This document shows positions 61,346-64,000 of a stretch of DNA of 64,000 bases, in pieces (positions within the stretch are counted from its first letter, which is position 1; each line of letters opens with the position of its first letter). Location of the stretch: contig JAFLCG010000014.1 of assembly GCA_017303635.1 (NCBI GenBank), positions 62,001 to 126,000 on the forward strand, read 5' to 3'. The stretch comes from Anaerolineae bacterium (GTDB lineage Bacteria; Chloroflexota; Anaerolineae; Aggregatilineales; Phototrophicaceae). The translations under genes and the position numbers were made by a program. The notes beneath the pieces are model-generated. The model was not told the origin of the DNA, searched no databases, and worked only from the letters and a program-made list of their open reading frames with translations.

Positions 61346-62556
61346 CCGAGTTACTGTATGACATTCAGCGCCTGCAGTTCTCAGATCGCTCTCAGGCTGA
61401 ATCGCTTCTGTTGAGCTTCATCCGACAACAATTTGAGTTGGATGTTGTTCGGGTTGAACTGCGCCCACTGGCTGTTTCGCTGAATTCGTTTAATGGGTTT
61501 ATCACCCTTGCTGACTCTACTAGGCTGTTTTTTAAGAGCCATGTAGAGTCAGGGGCTATTCTCAATGAATACTACAATGCATCTGAATTGGCTGCGTGTG
61601 GTTATCCAATGATTCAGCCCTTATTTCAATCGACGGAGGCAGGTCGGCAACTGCTGATTTATGAGATGGTTTCCGACCCAACAGTGTTTGACGTAGCCTG
61701 GCAGATTGAACAGGGCGATGTCAACTTTCTGCCGACACTAACCCGTTTACAAAATGAATCTGATGATTTGTTATTCCAGCTTTATCAGAAAACATTTGAA
61801 CCTCAGACGGCTGAAGCAGCTGCCCGATCCTCAGTACATCAATTGTTCTACCATCGACTTACTGGTGAGCGTCTCAACAGCTTTTATGCGGACACCATTC
61901 CGATCCAGTTGCCAGATGCAACTTATAGCATGGGCGAAATACGTTCATGCCGGTGGATCATTAATGGAATTGAATATGGTGAAACCCTAAATAACCTAAT
62001 CGATTCAGCCACGAAACTACTTCAACCTGGTCAATCGGGACCATCAATCTTAGGACATGGTGATGCTCATAATGGCAATGTCTTTATGAGGACAGAGGGT
62101 TTAGTCTATTTTGACCCGGCTTTTGCAGGTCGACATCATCCACTACTTGATCTGACCAAACCGCTCTTTCATAACGTTTATGCAATGTGGATGTACTATC
62201 CTCATGAAAAAGCCTCACAGACCCATATCAAGATCAAGCACACAGGTAATTGGATTGAGGTTGAACACAATTACCAAGTTCCTCATATTCGACAGATGTT
62301 CTTGAAGAGTAAAGTGGAACGGGTATTAAAACCAATAATCAGTTTGCTGAATGAGCAGGGTATGTTACGCCCAGACTGGACCGACTATCTGAAGGCCGCG
62401 CTTTTCTGTTGTCCACTGCTCACGATGCCGCTGACTAACCACAACCGATTTCCATCATCTATTAGCCTGCTAGGCCTCTCAATGGCAATCATCATGGGTG
62501 GGAAGGGTATAAGTAGAGCCAGTGAACTAGATCAGCAACTTCAATCCATCCTATAA
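61342..62556 (+). CDS. APH/choline-kinase-like phosphotransferase of unknown substrate
   Basis: 404-aa protein of the protein-kinase-like APH superfamily. The catalytic loop is HGDAHNGNV (~235) with the metal DxD-like FDPAFAGRHHPLLDL, matching the HGDxHxxN motif; an N-lobe Lys lies in RLFFKSH (~55). Such enzymes phosphorylate small metabolites, not necessarily antibiotics. It is fused by ATGA overlap to hisD and converges on hisG with a 6-bp overlap, so a histidine- or lipid-related substrate is possible but unproven. Confidence 0.78.
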   Translation: MTELLYDIQRLQFSDRSQAESLLLSFIRQQFELDVVRVELRPLAVSLNSFNGFITLADSTRLFFKSHVESGAILNEYYNASELAACGYPMIQPLFQSTEAGRQLLIYEMVSDPTVFDVAWQIEQGDVNFLPTLTRLQNESDDLLFQLYQKTFEPQTAEAAARSSVHQLFYHRLTGERLNSFYADTIPIQLPDATYSMGEIRSCRWIINGIEYGETLNNLIDSATKLLQPGQSGPSILGHGDAHNGNVFMRTEGLVYFDPAFAGRHHPLLDLTKPLFHNVYAMWMYYPHEKASQTHIKIKHTGNWIEVEHNYQVPHIRQMFLKSKVERVLKPIISLLNEQGMLRPDWTDYLKAALFCCPLLTMPLTNHNRFPSSISLLGLSMAIIMGGKGISRASELDQQLQSIL

Positions 62557-63552
62557 GTCGAGTTGAGCCAGTAATCGAGAGAATGTCGGAGAGGACTCCA
62601 AGAAAACGTAGCGGACTGGCGTAATGATAGTCTGCGTTCCACCAATACTCCGCAAATAACGCACGGCTTCTAGTACATCTCGGGATGAGATAATTATTGT
62701 CAAGGTGTACCAGTCATCCTGACTTCCAGGTACATAAGTTCGGGCGAGGGTTGGTCCCTGCAATCCTTGCGTAGACGGACTCTGAGCTACTTTTGCAGCA
62801 ATCAGATCGGGTTCAGAGCCGCGAATATTCGCTGTTACCTGATAATATCCGCGACCACTCACAGATGAATCAATCAATTCCGTTAGATTTTGAGCTACTT
62901 CCAGCATGCTCGAGTCTGCAACTAACGATTTTTTGTTGCCAATCAGACACGCCTGAGATTGTATGATGATCCCGTCAGGGATGATTTTCAGATGGTTCTC
63001 TCGAAGCGTCGTTCCAGTTTGCGAAAGATCAACAATAATGTCCGCATAACCAATTACTGGCGCCGCTTCAATGGCTCCTTCTGAATTGACCAACGTGAAA
63101 TGGTGCAATCCATGACGATGGAAAAATTCACGTGTCAGGGTAGGGTACTTGGTTGCTACTCGCAAGTTGCGCTTTTGTTTTTGGCGGAAATCCAGCGCCA
63201 CGTCAACCAAATCAGCAAAGTTATCGACATCGATCCAGCTTTCCGGAACTGCAACCACTAATTCACAGTGGCCATATCCCAGTGAGTCATGAATTACGAC
63301 AACATCTTCTGAGGGGTGTTCTCGAACCACATCGAGACCGGTGATACCAAAATGGGCAGTGCCATCGGTTACCTTGTAAAGAACATCCGTTACACGTTGG
63401 AACAATACATGTAAGTTGGGAATTCCTTTAACAATACCGGTATATTGCCTTGGATTTGGCTTTTCAACGCGGAGGCCACAATCACGCAAAAAATCGAGAG
63501 TTGGTTCTGCGATTGCACCCTTACTTGGTAACGTCATTATAGCTGGTGTCAT
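62551..63552 (-). CDS. hisG: ATP phosphoribosyltransferase HisG (long form)
   Basis: First enzyme of histidine synthesis (ATP + PRPP to phosphoribosyl-ATP). 333 aa; MTLPSKGAIAEPTLDFL start region, GITGLDVV, RVATKYPTLTREFF and the PRPP-binding IVDLSQTGTTLRENHL. The protein extends through a C-terminal ACT-like HisG_C domain (~240-333: VTANIRGSEPDLIAAKVAQSP), the long form that is feedback-regulated by itself. The ATG at 63552 overlaps the upstream hisZ-like stop (ATGA). Its presence with a hisZ-like gene is unusual. Confidence 0.93.
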   Translation of the reverse strand: MTPAIMTLPSKGAIAEPTLDFLRDCGLRVEKPNPRQYTGIVKGIPNLHVLFQRVTDVLYKVTDGTAHFGITGLDVVREHPSEDVVVIHDSLGYGHCELVVAVPESWIDVDNFADLVDVALDFRQKQKRNLRVATKYPTLTREFFHRHGLHHFTLVNSEGAIEAAPVIGYADIIVDLSQTGTTLRENHLKIIPDGIIIQSQACLIGNKKSLVADSSMLEVAQNLTELIDSSVSGRGYYQVTANIRGSEPDLIAAKVAQSPSTQGLQGPTLARTYVPGSQDDWYTLTIIISSRDVLEAVRYLRSIGGTQTIITPVRYVFLESSPTFSRLLAQLDL

Positions 63553-64000
63553 GCGCGATCAAATTCTTTCTGGAGAAGTGCGACCAGAGATTCGAAATCT
63601 TCATGGGAAAATATTCTTTGCCCAGAATCGCTGTTCAGTAATAGGCTCGCATTATCAACTAAAGTCAAGGTGTGCGACGATATTTCTACAGAATGCTCAT
63701 CTCTTAAGCGCACTACGAATCCTCGACCCCGCAACATAGTCGCCCACTTGAATGCTTGCGGTGCATCCGCAGGAAGGTACTGAATATCTATTGAGAGTTG
63801 ATTCTCATTGTCGGTTAACGACTTAACCTCTAGAAGATTATCAACATTAAGCACAAAGCCAATTGCCGGGACCTTTTCCTCAGCACCCATAAGCTGAGCT
63901 AAATCATCATAACGACCGCCACCACCTAGATGTGTGTTACTGTTGGAATCGTAAATATCAAAAACGATTCCTGTGTAATAGTCCCAAGCACGAACCAAAC
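63549..64000 (-). CDS. hisZ: HisZ-like ATP phosphoribosyltransferase regulatory subunit (5' end outside the window)
   Basis: C-terminal 150 residues of a class II aaRS-fold protein. VRAWDYYTGIVFDIYD and GGGGRYDDL are HisS/HisZ core motifs; VPAIGFVLNVDNLLEV and the short C-terminal domain are closer to HisZ than to a full histidyl-tRNA synthetase, but HisS cannot be excluded because the anticodon domain and motif 1/2 regions are not visible. It overlaps hisG by 4 nt. HisZ normally partners a short HisG; here HisG is long. Confidence 0.75.
   Translation of the reverse strand, partial: LVRAWDYYTGIVFDIYDSNSNTHLGGGGRYDDLAQLMGAEEKVPAIGFVLNVDNLLEVKSLTDNENQLSIDIQYLPADAPQAFKWATMLRGRGFVVRLRDEHSVEISSHTLTLVDNASLLLNSDSGQRIFSHEDFESLVALLQKEFDRA

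Overview
The window looks like a chromosomal segment of a Chloroflexota bacterium, most likely Anaerolineae-like. This is an inference from gene content: a bacterial mevalonate pathway (mevalonate kinase plus a mevalonate-type decarboxylase), LysW/LysX carrier-protein lysine biosynthesis, an SqdB-type sulfolipid enzyme, a CSLREA/beta-helix secreted protein, and many LysM or SH3 envelope proteins with Pro/Thr-rich linkers. GC content is moderate, GTG and TTG starts are common, and genes are tightly packed, often with 1-4 nt overlaps. I see no phage, insertion sequence, CRISPR array or rRNA.

Layout. 1-1300 (minus): lysX (cut by the window edge) and lysW, preceded by a leader with two short lysine-rich ORFs, each followed by a rho-independent terminator. 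This looks like a tandem ribosome-mediated attenuator. 1310-5831 (minus): a four-gene TroA/ZnuA-type metal ABC transporter whose two permeases both carry a C-terminal winged-helix-like extension. 5998-7158: nagA. 7155-12086 (minus): a complete Liv-type amino-acid ABC operon, livK-livH-livM-livG-livF. 12272-15167: a DMT exporter convergent with a NERD-UvrD-like helicase. 15228-18536 (minus): the t6A cluster tsaE-tsaB-tsaD followed by a divergent second tsaD-like gene. 18548-30193: a beta-helix secreted protein, a cytochrome P450, a secreted pullulanase with five X25 modules and two tandem LysM proteins.

30236-39608 (minus except one gene): mutL, a sensor kinase, udk, tRNA-Thr(CGU), purH, a GT4 glycosyltransferase, a GNAT-like protein and a MalK/UgpC-like ATPase. 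39809-48582: cinA, then lepA, tlyA, a trypsin-like protein with Thr at the nucleophile position, two membrane proteins and mevalonate kinase. 48579-50560: a UbiA-family prenyltransferase and a divergent mevalonate-pathway decarboxylase. 50595-56379: rseP, a HEAT-repeat protein, an SCP2-domain protein, a LysM-M23 lipoprotein, an SH3 protein and an A-type iron-sulfur carrier. 56874-62556: pheA, asd, sqdB, hisD and an APH-like kinase gene. 62551-64000 (minus): hisG and the 3' part of a hisZ-like gene.

The strongest undescribed-looking signal is the lysW leader at 934-1209. Next are the tandem tsaD pair, in which each copy departs from the family at a different motif, the winged-helix-fused metal permeases with a cysteine-rich insert, and the sulfolipid gene inside an amino-acid biosynthesis operon. 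All family assignments come from reading motifs; no database search was run.
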